NCBI RefSeq assembly: GCF_024464185.1
Contig: NZ_JANHAU010000008.1
Span: 1 to 64,000, forward strand
Direction of reading: 5' to 3'
Source: Haloarchaeobius salinus
GTDB lineage: Archaea > Halobacteriota > Halobacteria > Halobacteriales > Natrialbaceae
Length of the DNA: 64,000 bases
Part shown: piece by piece, positions 8,652 to 16,342 of the stretch
Layout of the letters: each line of letters opens with the position of its first letter
How positions within the stretch are numbered: the first letter of the stretch is position 1
The notes under the pieces: generated by a model
The model's input: the letters and a program-made list of their open reading frames with translations, nothing else
Databases searched by the model: none
What the model was told of the DNA's origin: nothing
Translations under genes and position numbers: made by a program

Positions 8652-8990
8652 CTATCTGTTGCCTTCCGCTCCGGGGTCTCCATCGACGTGGATCTCCATA
8701 CTCCCGTTCCCGTTCACCGAGACGGTGGTGTCCGCGTATCGGAATGAGACTGTTACTGGTGACGGCTGTCCGTCGAGTAGTGTATCGAGTGCATCCGCAT
8801 CGAGAGTTCCCTGTAGCGGTGGGAGTTCGGTCATCGGTCGGTTAGTGGCTGCAGCAACTGCCTCCACGACCATCACACTGGGCTGGTCCGACTGCTGCCA
8901 GTTGCGACGAACCGTCGTGTGGCCCGCAGCCGTACTTTCGGTCCGATCTGTCGTCTCCGAGTCACCAATCCTGTTCGTTTCGTCACACAT
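8652..8990 (-). CDS. HalOD1 output-domain protein (cassette copy 1, intact)
   Basis: A 112-residue protein. A variable, threonine-rich N-terminus of about 35 residues is followed by one HalOD1 domain: VMVVEAVAAATNRPMTELPP, LDADALDTLL, then a beta-rich end (VTVSFRYADTTVSVNGNG). HalOD1 is a haloarchaeal output module found alone or at the end of signalling proteins; its biochemical function is not established. It lies downstream of the TrmB-A remnant on the same strand and may be transcribed with it. Confidence 0.8.
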   Translation of the reverse strand: MCDETNRIGDSETTDRTESTAAGHTTVRRNWQQSDQPSVMVVEAVAAATNRPMTELPPLQGTLDADALDTLLDGQPSPVTVSFRYADTTVSVNGNGSMEIHVDGDPGAEGNR

Positions 8991-9098
8991 GTACTATCAC
9001 CAGTTGTCGCGGAATGACCGACTGCGGGAGTAACCACAACCGCTTCCAGTTCCGGATAATGGACTCGGGCCGCTATAGCGTTGTCGTGAGTATCCGAG

Positions 9099-9444
9099 TT
9101 ACAGCTCGTTGGGCGAGTCACGGTTGTCGTCGAGTTGCCAGGTGAACAGCGCTCGCAGGACGACCACCAGGCTGTTCGTCGAGCCTGCTCCCCAGATAGC
9201 GGTTTCGTCGCGCGGCTCGGGTGGGTGCTCTCCGTCACCGTCGACGAAGCCGCGGTCACGAAGTTCGTCGACCGCGTCGTAGACGCGCGTTCGGGGCACA
9301 TCGGCGAGTTCACTCACATCCTGGGCGGTTCCTTCACCGAGACTGACGAGTGCGACGAACGTCCGGGCGGCGTAGGTACTGAGTCCAAGTGCTGTAAGCT
9401 GTTCGACGGCCGGACTGTGCGTGGTCGGATACGTCGTCGGACAT
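9099..9444 (-). pseudogene. TrmB-A remnant of cassette copy 1 (internal deletion plus frameshift)
   Basis: Read against the intact paralogue at 16708-17499, this locus keeps the N-terminal HTH (LGLSTYAARTFVALVSLG, VPRTRVYDAVDELRDRGFVD) and the last 30 or so residues (RDETAIWGAGSTNSLVVVL), joined directly. About 150 codons of the effector region are missing, in frame. The natural ATG at 9444 (MSDDVSDHAQS) is in a different frame from the HTH, so one frameshift also separates start and body. A GTG at 9317 could start a 72-residue product, but that would lack part of the HTH. Its leader (9445-9580) is nevertheless well preserved. Confidence 0.75.
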
Positions 9445-9466
9445 TAACTCGTCTTCAGTCCCGTGA

Positions 9467-9488
9467 AAACCACCAAGTACGGTGGTTT
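9467..9488 (-). promoter_or_regulatory. Second leader hairpin of TrmB-A copy 1
   Basis: Perfect 8-bp inverted repeat: AAACCACC at 9467-9474 and GGTGGTTT at 9481-9488, around a 6-nt loop AAGTAC. It lies 23 nt upstream of the TrmB-A ATG. Its GGTGG arm can pair instead with CCACC at 9534-9538, the far edge of the neighbouring larger hairpin, so the two structures may exclude each other. Copy 2 has a comparable hairpin at 17514-17531. Confidence 0.5.
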
Positions 9489-9536
9489 GGCGTGTAGCGA
9501 CAGAGAGGTTGGGACCAAATCTGTGACTACACGCCA
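9488..9536 (-). promoter_or_regulatory. Leader hairpin with loop antisense to the TrmB-B start site (copy 1)
   Basis: Stem: 10 bp (9488-9497 with 9527-9536, TGGCGTGTAG and CTACACGCCA), a 2x2 internal loop, 5 bp (9500-9504 with 9520-9524), and a 15-nt loop at 9505-9519. On the plus strand the loop contains GAGGTTGGGACCAA, identical to 9722-9735, the Shine-Dalgarno region and first base of the TrmB-B ATG. A minus-strand transcript would present its exact complement in a loop. The TATA-like TTAATCACA at 9571-9579 would start that transcript about 10-20 nt before the hairpin. Copy 2 has the same layout at 17553-17598. Confidence 0.6.
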
Positions 9537-9554
9537 CCCTACTGTCCGTGCTAC

Positions 9555-9580
9555 CAGTACATAGATGTACTGTGATTAAG
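9555..9580 (-). promoter_or_regulatory. TrmB-A promoter (copy 1) with perfect palindrome
   Basis: Minus-strand TTAATCACA (9571-9579) is a TATA/BRE-like element that recurs exactly at 17635-17643 upstream of the copy 2 hairpin. Directly downstream of it in the minus direction is CAGTACATAGATGTACTG (9555-9572), 8-bp arms around 2 nt, covering the predicted transcription start. It resembles a dimeric repressor site; TrmB autoregulation is the obvious but untested candidate. Confidence 0.5.
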
Positions 9581-9734
9581 TGGGTGAATTGAAGAAACAC
9601 ACCGCCTCTGCTGGTCTCAGAACCTCCGGATATCCAGTGATAGTGTGATTATCTGAATTACACCGCTGACTCTCGGTACGACGTACTAAACACCCAGGGG
9701 TCGAACGGGACACTCGCAGTCGAGGTTGGGACCA

Positions 9735-10565
9735 ATGGACGACATTTCAAACCAAGAACGAGCGATCGAACTGCTCCAGCAACTCGGGCTCAAAGAGTAC
9801 GAGGCGAAGTCGTTCGTGGCACTCGCCCGCCGGCAGCGTGGGACAGCCAAGGACATCAGCGAGACCTCCGAGGTGCCCCGAACGCGCGTCTACGACGCGA
9901 TACGGGTATTAGAAACGAAAGGGCTGGTGGAGACCCAGCATTCAAATCCACAGCTGTTTCGGGCGGTCTCCATCGACGAGGCCGTCAACACCCTCCAGTC
10001 GGAGTACGTCGAACGGACCGAGTCCCTCCGGAGCACCCTGAGCGGGCTCGAGCCAGTCGATGATGGAGAACAGACGGAGTCCACCCACGAGGTGTGGTCA
10101 ATCTCTGGGGACCAAGGCATTACGAGCAGGACACGACAGCTAATCGAGGGGGCGACAGAGGAGGTGATCCTCGTGATCGGCCACGAGGGTGTCTTCACCG
10201 ACCAGTTGGTCGAACAGCTGCAGTCGGCCCAGGAACGGGATGTGACCGTCGTCATCGGGACTGTCGACGAGGAGCTTCGGACCGCAGTCCAGGATGCCCT
10301 CCCGAACACCGAGGTGTTCGTGTCGGGACTGGACTGGTTGAGCCGGTCAACGCTTCCAGGTGACGATACCGAGATCAGTCGGCTGTTGCTGGCCGACCGT
10401 GAGGCGATTCTGGTGAGTTCGTTCACCGAAACGATGGCGGACGGCCGTGAGCACGAACAGGGTGTCTTCGGCCAGGGATTCGACAACGGACTGGTCGCGA
10501 TCACTCGACGGCTGATGGCGACGGGGTTGCTGTCCGTGAACGACCCCGAAACTGAGAAGACTTGA
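9735..10565 (+). CDS. TrmB-family transcriptional regulator (TrmB-B, copy 1)
   Basis: A 276-residue cytosolic regulator. The N-terminal winged HTH (about 5-85) contains LLQQLGLKEYEAKSFVAL and VPRTRVYDAIRVLETKG; the C-terminal part (about 115-270) is the TrmB-type effector region ending GFDNGLVAITRRLMATGLL. TrmB proteins bind sugars or other small metabolites and control sugar metabolism and gluconeogenesis; the ligand here is unknown. The ATG at 9735 follows GAGGT; a TTG at 9726 is possible but would overlap the ribosome-binding sequence. The region from 9722 to the A of the ATG is repeated in the hairpin at 9505-9518. It is strongly similar to the TrmB-B gene at 17886. Confidence 0.88.
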   Translation: MDDISNQERAIELLQQLGLKEYEAKSFVALARRQRGTAKDISETSEVPRTRVYDAIRVLETKGLVETQHSNPQLFRAVSIDEAVNTLQSEYVERTESLRSTLSGLEPVDDGEQTESTHEVWSISGDQGITSRTRQLIEGATEEVILVIGHEGVFTDQLVEQLQSAQERDVTVVIGTVDEELRTAVQDALPNTEVFVSGLDWLSRSTLPGDDTEISRLLLADREAILVSSFTETMADGREHEQGVFGQGFDNGLVAITRRLMATGLLSVNDPETEKT

Positions 10566-10918
10566 GTCCCGCTCGTGGGCGGCGTAGAGAACGGCAGATT
10601 TGTCGCCGATGCTACCGACTGCCGTCTCTCGGGGCGATGTCTTCAGTTCGATAGTACGACAGGAACGGCCGCTTGCGGTCGATTTGCAGCGTTTCTGATC
10701 GCTGATTCAGTTGAAATCACACATCACAGGCTCGCCAACCAAGTGTGGTCTTACCTTCACAACCCCGGAGGATGGTTTTGATGCGTGGCTTCTGTTCTTC
10801 CTTATGTACCGTGCAACCACCCCACTCGTCTGGGTCGACATCACCCCCAGCTCGAACCACAATTCGGCTGGGGAGTTCGTGCAATTGGCGCAATCGCCAG
10901 TAAGGAGCCTAATTATTT

Positions 10919-12340
10919 CTATTCCGTCGTTTCGAACTCGAACCGCGCCCCACCTTCAATTCCGTCGGACACAGTCACTCCCCACCCATGGGCTTCCAGG
11001 ATTCGTTTGACGATGGTCAGTCCGAAGCCGGTGCCACCACTGGCTGACGAATGCCCTGGTGCGAACACGTCGTCGCGCTCGTCCACTGGAATGCCGGGGC
11101 CGTCGTCTTCGACATAGATTCCCTGTTCAGCGTGGCGTCCGACACGGACGGTCACGTCTGGGCCACCGTGTTCGATTGCGTTCCGGAATAGGTTCTCGAA
11201 GACGTGCCGCAACCGTTCCGGGTCGCCCTGGAACGTCATCTCATCGACGATCTCGATGGTCGCGTCGCGTGTGTCTACCGTCGCCCAGCACTTCCCGACG
11301 AGGTCGGTCAAACTGACCGTCCGCTTCTCGTCTATCGTGTTGCCCTGGCGAGCGAGCGTCAGTGTATCCTCGACGATTGCTTCTATCCGGTCGAGCGATT
11401 CCAATAGGGGGTCCAGATGCTCGCTCTCTACTTGCTCGGCGAGGAGCGTTGCACGAGCCTCCGCGACGTTGAGCGGGTTCCGCAAGTCGTGCGATATGAC
11501 GCTTGCAAACTCGTCGAGTCGCTCGTTCTGCTGTCGTAGCTGTCGCTCCCGTTCGACGCGTCCGGTCACGTTCCGCGTGACTCCAACGAGACGGGTGATC
11601 TCGTCGTCGGAGACCACGGGAGCGAGCTTCGTCTGCCAGAAGCGTGCTCCGTCGTCGACCCGAAGCTCCTCTTGGTACGAGATTGGTTCGCCAGCGTTCA
11701 CGCAGCGGTGATAGTTCGCCGCTAACGCAGCGCCGTCCGCCTCGCCGAACACGTCTCGTGGCGTCTGCCCGCGGACCTCCTCTGTCGTGATGCCAGTCTG
11801 GCGCTCGTAGGAAGGACTGAGGCGCTCGAACTCGAATCGGACGCTCTCACCCTCCCCTTCGACATTGATGAGGAAAATGGCGTCCTCCACGTTGTTCAGG
11901 AGCGCTTCGTACTCTTCGGCCAGTTTCCGAGTTTCGGCCTCGAACGACTTCCGCTCCGTTATGTCCCGACTACTCAACAGGACGCCATCGACGACGTCGT
12001 CGTCGAGGCGATTCCGTATCGTGGCCTCGATCCACCGCCACGATCCCTCAGCGTCTCGGAACCTGACCTCGACGGTCTCAGCTTCCGAATCGTTGGAAAG
12101 CACGGCTTCCATCGCTTCGGCGTTCCGGCCCCGGTCGTCGGGATGCACGAACTCGTACCCCTGGTGGCCGATCAGTTCGTCGGGCTCGTAGCCCAGTATT
12201 CGCGTGACAGCAGGACTGACGTAGGTGATCGTTCCGTCGGGATCGGCGACCGTCGCGAGGTCGTTGACCTCCTCCACGATCGTCCGATACCACTCGGTGT
12301 CGTACTCAACTTGGTCCTCGCGATTCGCACCGTCTTTCAT
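10919..12340 (-). CDS. PAS-domain sensor histidine kinase
   Basis: A 473-residue soluble kinase with no membrane segment. It has two PAS domains (about 15-130 and 145-262), a HisKA dimerisation helix with the phosphoacceptor H284 in SHDLRNPLNV, and a HATPase_c domain with the N box FENLFRNAIEHGG (N387), the G1 box EDDGPGIP and the G2 box GGTGFGLTIVK. The start at 12340 is chosen because the sequence upstream in frame is Arg/Cys-rich and non-family. No response regulator is adjacent; soluble orphan kinases of this kind are common in haloarchaea. The sensed signal is unknown. Confidence 0.92.
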   Translation of the reverse strand: MKDGANREDQVEYDTEWYRTIVEEVNDLATVADPDGTITYVSPAVTRILGYEPDELIGHQGYEFVHPDDRGRNAEAMEAVLSNDSEAETVEVRFRDAEGSWRWIEATIRNRLDDDVVDGVLLSSRDITERKSFEAETRKLAEEYEALLNNVEDAIFLINVEGEGESVRFEFERLSPSYERQTGITTEEVRGQTPRDVFGEADGAALAANYHRCVNAGEPISYQEELRVDDGARFWQTKLAPVVSDDEITRLVGVTRNVTGRVERERQLRQQNERLDEFASVISHDLRNPLNVAEARATLLAEQVESEHLDPLLESLDRIEAIVEDTLTLARQGNTIDEKRTVSLTDLVGKCWATVDTRDATIEIVDEMTFQGDPERLRHVFENLFRNAIEHGGPDVTVRVGRHAEQGIYVEDDGPGIPVDERDDVFAPGHSSASGGTGFGLTIVKRILEAHGWGVTVSDGIEGGARFEFETTE

Positions 12341-12462
12341 TGGTCGTTGAAAAGACGGTGTATACAAAAAAGGACATTGCCACCGGTATGGTCCGAACAG
12401 TCTGACCGCGATGAGACGCATGGCACGAGTTGCTCGGGAGTCACGACATCCGCCGAAGTGCG

Positions 12463-12798
12463 CTAATCTGATGTAGTTCTCGAGGCTTCCAGGTTGAGAT
12501 GCGTGGCGACCGCGGTCCGGAGGAGCTTGAAAAGCACCGCAGCGAACGCGGTCTCGTCGCTCCAGATGGCAGTCTCGACGGGCGCGCAAAAGGGCTCGTT
12601 CGTTCCCGCGGACGCTCAGCGGGAGCGATAGTTTTCGACGAAGAGCGCACGACCGGACTGTTCCCGCGGCGGCTGGAGGCGCTCCAGGAACCGGACCGTC
12701 TGGACCGCGTCCCGGACCGCGCCGAAATCGCGGACGACCGTCTTCGCCCCGAAACTCCGAATCGGCTCAGAGGAAGCGGAGTCATTGTGCCGGCGCTA
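12463..12798 (-). pseudogene. Decayed fragment with a TrmB-like C-terminus
   Basis: In one minus-strand frame, 12463-12588 encodes ETAIWSDETAFAAVLFKLL, resembling the ETAIWG..NSLVVVLRAIF ending of the TrmB-A proteins. Upstream (about 12625-12760) a different minus frame encodes a plausible coding stretch containing VVRDFGAVRDAVQTVRFLE and ALFVENYRSR, then a stop. The two parts cannot be read together without a frameshift. I interpret this as the remains of a third TrmB-like or related regulator; the family assignment of the upstream part is uncertain. Confidence 0.38.
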
Positions 12799-13328
12799 CA
12801 CCGCCGCTGATAGATCGAAAACGAGTAGAAGAGCATCAAGAACGATTTCTTTGCGAAGATCTCCTCGGATGACTACGTCTCAGGCTACTCTACTTCGTGT
12901 TCGCGGTCTTGCTCTACAATTCCGGGGGGCTGCTGATTTCCTGCTGAAAGCTGGCGCTGACGGGGAGATGGACTACGAACCCGTGTTGACACCAGGTGAA
13001 TGCGTCCAGATCGTCGTCTCGGCAGTGACTCCGACCGACTGACCGACTACTCCCCTGCTGGGTAACACTGTTCTGCAACACCAGAACTCGCACAATTTCG
13101 TACTTCCCTTGCTAGCTAGTGGCGTAGGGGTTCGGAATCTATGGTTGATCGGTGAGTAGAACCACGGGCGGACGGCGATCCGGCCTAGAACTGGCTCATC
13201 CCCCGAAACTCTGGAACGCCCCATGTGATCTGGTAGTTGAGACTAATGGTTTCGAAGCATACGGCGACACAGTATCGGGGGTGGGACAGGCATAACCGTC
13301 CAGCGCCCCTCCTAGTAGAGAGTCACAC
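12799..13328. other. Intergenic stretch without a supported gene
   Basis: About 530 nt between the decayed fragment and the CBS/HPF gene. The only open frames are short and lack the acidic composition and RNA signals of neighbouring genes. A plus frame ending at 13042 (starting MTTSQATLLR) cannot be excluded. The upstream sequence of the CBS/HPF gene contains GCATAACCG at about 13289, a possible TATA element some 35 nt before its ATG. Confidence 0.4.
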
Positions 13329-14537
13329 ATGGATATCTCAGAGATTCTCACCCGAACGTTCACGGAGTTCGACATCGGCACACCGCTCTCGAAGGTTGCC
13401 GGGGCGTTCGAGAATCAGGAACTCGATGCCGTCGTCGTAACGGACGGTGACGAGTACCGCGGCCTCGTGAGTCGCCGCCAGCTGGCGTCCTCGTCCAACC
13501 AGCCGTCTGCGAAGGTCGGCTCGCAGGTACAGCACGTCCCGACTGTCGAGCGCACCGAGGACGTCCGCGAGGTCGCACGGCTCATGATCGGGAGCGACGC
13601 CAAGACGCTCCCCGTGCTCGACGACGGCCGTGTTGTCGGTGTGGTGACCGGCGATGCCGTCCTCGAAGCTGTGCGGCAGTTTCTCGACGCGGTGACTGTC
13701 GACGACGCGTACTCGACGGAGCTGATCAGTGCGACGCCCGAGACAACGATCGGGAAAGCACTCAATTTGCTTCGAGAAGCCGGGGTTGCCCATCTCCCAG
13801 TCGTCGACGGGAACGAGCTCGCGGGAATGGTGAGCCTGTACGACGTCATCGAGTTCACGACGCGAGGCGGAAGCAAGAGCCAGGGTGGGTCGTCGAGCGG
13901 CTTCGGTGACCGCGGTGGCGGGGGGCAGAACCGTGGCGGGTTTGGTGCGCGCGAGGGCGATGCCGACCGGATGCTCGACCTGCCAGTCCGGGACCTGATG
14001 TCCGACGCGGTGGTGACGGTAGAGCGGAACGCACCGCTCGACGAGGTCGTCGAGACGATGTTCGACCAAGAGATCTCTTCGCTCGTCGTCACGGCCGACG
14101 ACACCGGTGAGCCGGTCGGTATCATCACGAAAACGGACGTCATCGAGGCGCTCACCTGGGAGCGTGACGACCGGAACGCCGTGCAGGTGTCCGGGCTCGA
14201 CCTGCTGGAGGGGATGACCTACGACGACGTCTCGGCGTTGATCGAGAGCATGACCTCGAAGTACGGCGAGATGAGCGTGATCAAGGCCAACATCGAACTC
14301 CAGGAGCACAAGGAACAGACTCGAGGCGTCTCGCTGGTGCTAGCACGGATCCGACTGGTCACCGACCGTGGCTACTTCACTGCGGACGGTGAGGGATACG
14401 GTGCCTCCCACGCGCTTCGTCTCGCGGCGAACGCGGTCGAACGGCAGCTGCTCAAGGGGAAGACCTACGGCCAGTCGAAGAAGCGGCCGGACGCGGAGGA
14501 GCAGGAACGGCTCTACGGCTGGTGGCTCGGTGGATGA
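13329..14537 (+). CDS. CBS-domain protein with HPF/RaiA-like C-terminus
   Basis: A 402-residue cytosolic protein. Four CBS motifs lie in two pairs: about 10-60 and 65-120, then about 123-180 and 220-280. A glycine-rich linker (about 185-215, GGGGQNRGGFG) splits the third and fourth. Residues about 300-385 (SKYGEMSVIKANIELQEHKE and YFTADGEGYGASHALRLAAN) match the fold pattern of the ribosome hibernation factor HPF/RaiA. CBS pairs bind adenine nucleotides, so the protein may couple energy state to ribosome inactivation, as proposed for archaeal HPF relatives. The ribosome link is by family only. Confidence 0.85.
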   Translation: MDISEILTRTFTEFDIGTPLSKVAGAFENQELDAVVVTDGDEYRGLVSRRQLASSSNQPSAKVGSQVQHVPTVERTEDVREVARLMIGSDAKTLPVLDDGRVVGVVTGDAVLEAVRQFLDAVTVDDAYSTELISATPETTIGKALNLLREAGVAHLPVVDGNELAGMVSLYDVIEFTTRGGSKSQGGSSSGFGDRGGGGQNRGGFGAREGDADRMLDLPVRDLMSDAVVTVERNAPLDEVVETMFDQEISSLVVTADDTGEPVGIITKTDVIEALTWERDDRNAVQVSGLDLLEGMTYDDVSALIESMTSKYGEMSVIKANIELQEHKEQTRGVSLVLARIRLVTDRGYFTADGEGYGASHALRLAANAVERQLLKGKTYGQSKKRPDAEEQERLYGWWLGG

Positions 14538-14993
14538 ATACGCCAGGTTCAGCACACCTCCCGTTGGCTGTCCAGAGTAGTCGGTGATTGTACAATCGGA
14601 GACACGGATCGATGGGCCCAGCAGCGCGACCGTGGCCACAGTTCGGATCATCCCCTGGCGTCGTGTATCATTTGATTCCTTCTGACACTACCTGCGTGTG
14701 AAGGTGTTGATGACACGGCCCGTGCGATTCGAATGGGTCGACCACGAGTGGTCGGGAAACCCGCACCCGCACGAAAGTCACAGAGGAGCGCGTGCGAATC
14801 CGAAAGTTGCCTCGGTCGGTAGCCGGACTCCCAACGGAGTACTCCTCGCGCTTTCGCGCGCTTGTGGACTCGAAGGTCCGGATACCGACGTACTCGATTC
14901 GGGATGGAACTACAGATTCGTCTCTTGTCCCCCGTACAGACGGTGGCTGTTGGGTTCCGAGAGGCTTGAATCCGTTTCCCGCGGGCAGTGCTC
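14538..14993. other. Intergenic stretch without a supported gene
   Basis: About 455 nt between the CBS/HPF gene and the tiny zinc-ribbon gene. Open frames here are arginine/serine-rich and lack protein-like signals. A tRNA-like GATTCGAAT at about 14725 has no surrounding cloverleaf. No repeats or promoter-like structures stood out. Confidence 0.4.
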
Positions 14994-15137
14994 TCAGTCG
15001 TGTGGGACGCTACTGTCGACCAGTCGGCCCCCACAGCGGGGGCAGGTGGACGCGTCTCTGGGCTCTTCGATGCCGTCTCCACAGTCACGACACACGTAGA
15101 GTGTCGACTTGGAACCGGGGTAGGTAGTGGGTTTCAT
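14994..15137 (-). CDS. Tiny rubrerythrin-like zinc-ribbon protein
   Basis: A 47-residue protein beginning MKPTTYPG. Two CXXC pairs, VCRDCG and TCPRCGG, form a rubredoxin/zinc-ribbon knuckle, followed by RLVDSSVP. This matches the short haloarchaeal rubrerythrin-like domain proteins that consist of nothing but the ribbon. It is the last of three small genes on the minus strand (with those at 15278 and 15474). Zinc or iron binding is likely from the motif; a function is not known. Confidence 0.75.
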   Translation of the reverse strand: MKPTTYPGSKSTLYVCRDCGDGIEEPRDASTCPRCGGRLVDSSVPHD

Positions 15138-15277
15138 GGGCTTGGAACCGCAATCGGCTGTCTCTGGGGCTGTACACCGGACATCCGGATCTGGGACCGT
15201 TCGTGTACTCGGTCGATAGCCGATACCGGGGTGCTGGACGCGCCAGTCCGGTATCGAGCGTGATGCCGTCTGTTGTG

Positions 15278-15424
15278 TCACGTGTCGTCCCGTGACGCAT
15301 TTCCCTCGACCAGTGCTGTGAGTGACAGACAGCTCTGGCAGCCGTAGATGTCGTCCTCGTTGTCCCCGAAGACACGGGCAAATCGTGACGTTGCGAACGC
15401 ACCGCAATCGTTGCATACTGGCAT
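15278..15424 (-). CDS. DUF7563-type small zinc-finger protein
   Basis: A 48-residue protein starting MPVCNDCGAF and containing FARVFGDNEDDIYGCQSC. The CXXC...CXXC arrangement with the FARVFGDN core is the hallmark of the DUF7563 microproteins of haloarchaea. The start at 15424 is a plain ATG. Zinc binding is expected; these proteins are thought of as small regulators or adaptors, with no role fixed for this one. Confidence 0.8.
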   Translation of the reverse strand: MPVCNDCGAFATSRFARVFGDNEDDIYGCQSCLSLTALVEGNASRDDT

Positions 15425-15473
15425 TGTTCAATCACTTGGGAGGGCCTGGCAGGGACGAATCTGTGGTCGGTCG

Positions 15474-15764
15474 TTATCGGCCTCGCCCACGTTCTTCGCG
15501 GTCTCGATGTCGTTCGTTGGCCTGTGCCACGTCCTCGGAAGTGAGGTCGCTTCCACCGCTGCGGCGGGCACGGCGAGCCGCTGATTCGGCGACTTCCGCA
15601 GGTTCCTCGGTTGCCGCCTCCCGCAGTGCCTCTGCAGCCTCCGCATCTGGATCGACGTCGTCCTCAGCGGCTTCCGAACGGACCTTCGTCGCCTTCCCGG
15701 CGTCGACTGCTTCCCGTGCTCGACGCCGCGTTTCTCGACGGGATCGGAACGGATCTCGTACCAT
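15474..15764 (-). CDS. Small highly charged protein of unknown function
   Basis: A 96-residue protein, starting MVRDPFRSRR at 15764. It is almost entirely Arg, Glu, Ala and Asp: a basic head (about 1-30), an acidic alanine-rich middle (about 35-70, EAAEALREAATEEPAEVAE) and a mixed tail. Long predicted helix or coiled coil, no cysteine, no membrane segment. I do not recognise a family. The amino acid bias matches real haloarchaeal proteins better than a shadow frame. An in-frame ATG at 15821 would add 19 residues. Confidence 0.55.
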   Translation of the reverse strand: MVRDPFRSRRETRRRAREAVDAGKATKVRSEAAEDDVDPDAEAAEALREAATEEPAEVAESAARRARRSGGSDLTSEDVAQANERHRDREERGRGR

Positions 15765-16006
15765 GTGTACTCTCTCCGCTGCTGAGCGGACACCGGAACT
15801 AACGCTCTCCGACTGCATCAAGTGCGAACATTTTAACGAACGAACAATTTCTGATTAACTGGGTGACGTCGGCCTCGGGAGCCTCCAACGACCGATGTAC
15901 TGGTACGGTAGACACGTGCACTCGGTGGGTGTGACTCACATAATCAAAATCCCCTCACGTATTAAAATCGCCACAATTGATGGGTCTCGGTGGAGAGTAA
16001 CCCAGT

Positions 16007-16342
16007 ATGACGAACCACGATCTCGACAGGTGTCTCCAGCTCGTCTCCGACCAGCACCGACGTCGAATCATCCACCACCTGCGCCACGGGGCTACCGAAA
16101 CCACGACGTTCGACGACCTCGTCGAGCAGATATCCAGTCAAACTCCCGACTCCAAAAACGGTCCACTACAGGACCGTGAAGAACTCGCCATTCAACTCCA
16201 ACACACTCACCTGCCGAAGTTGGCAAACCACGGTGTTGTCGACTTCGATCACAGGAACGGGACAGTCCGGTACCGTCCTGACGAACAGGTCGAGACGGTA
16301 CTCGACTCGCTCCCTGAGGAAGTGTCGCTGCCGAGTCCCTGA
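16007..16342 (+). CDS. DUF7344 winged-helix protein (cassette copy 2)
   Basis: A 111-residue protein paralogous to the one at 8269: LQLVSDQHRRRIIHHLRHG, TFDDLVEQISSQ, then QLQHTHLPKLANHGVVDFD and RNGTVRYRP. The HTHLPKL...NGTV core is the DUF7344 signature. A TATA-like TATTAAAAT at about 15959 lies upstream. It converges on the HalOD1 remnant, as in copy 1. Role: probable DNA-binding regulator of unknown target. Confidence 0.8.
   Translation: MTNHDLDRCLQLVSDQHRRRIIHHLRHGATETTTFDDLVEQISSQTPDSKNGPLQDREELAIQLQHTHLPKLANHGVVDFDHRNGTVRYRPDEQVETVLDSLPEEVSLPSP

Noticed and set aside
9726-9734. TTG start for TrmB-B copy 1
   Set aside because: It would put the start inside the GAGGTTGGGACC leader that acts as ribosome-binding region; the ATG at 9735 aligns with the copy 2 gene.
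12785-13042. Plus-strand frame of about 85 codons
   Set aside because: Basic, serine/arginine-rich beginning and no family; only a weak possibility of a short real C-terminal part.
14720-14800. tRNA-like GATTCGAAT
   Set aside because: No acceptor or anticodon stem could be built around it.
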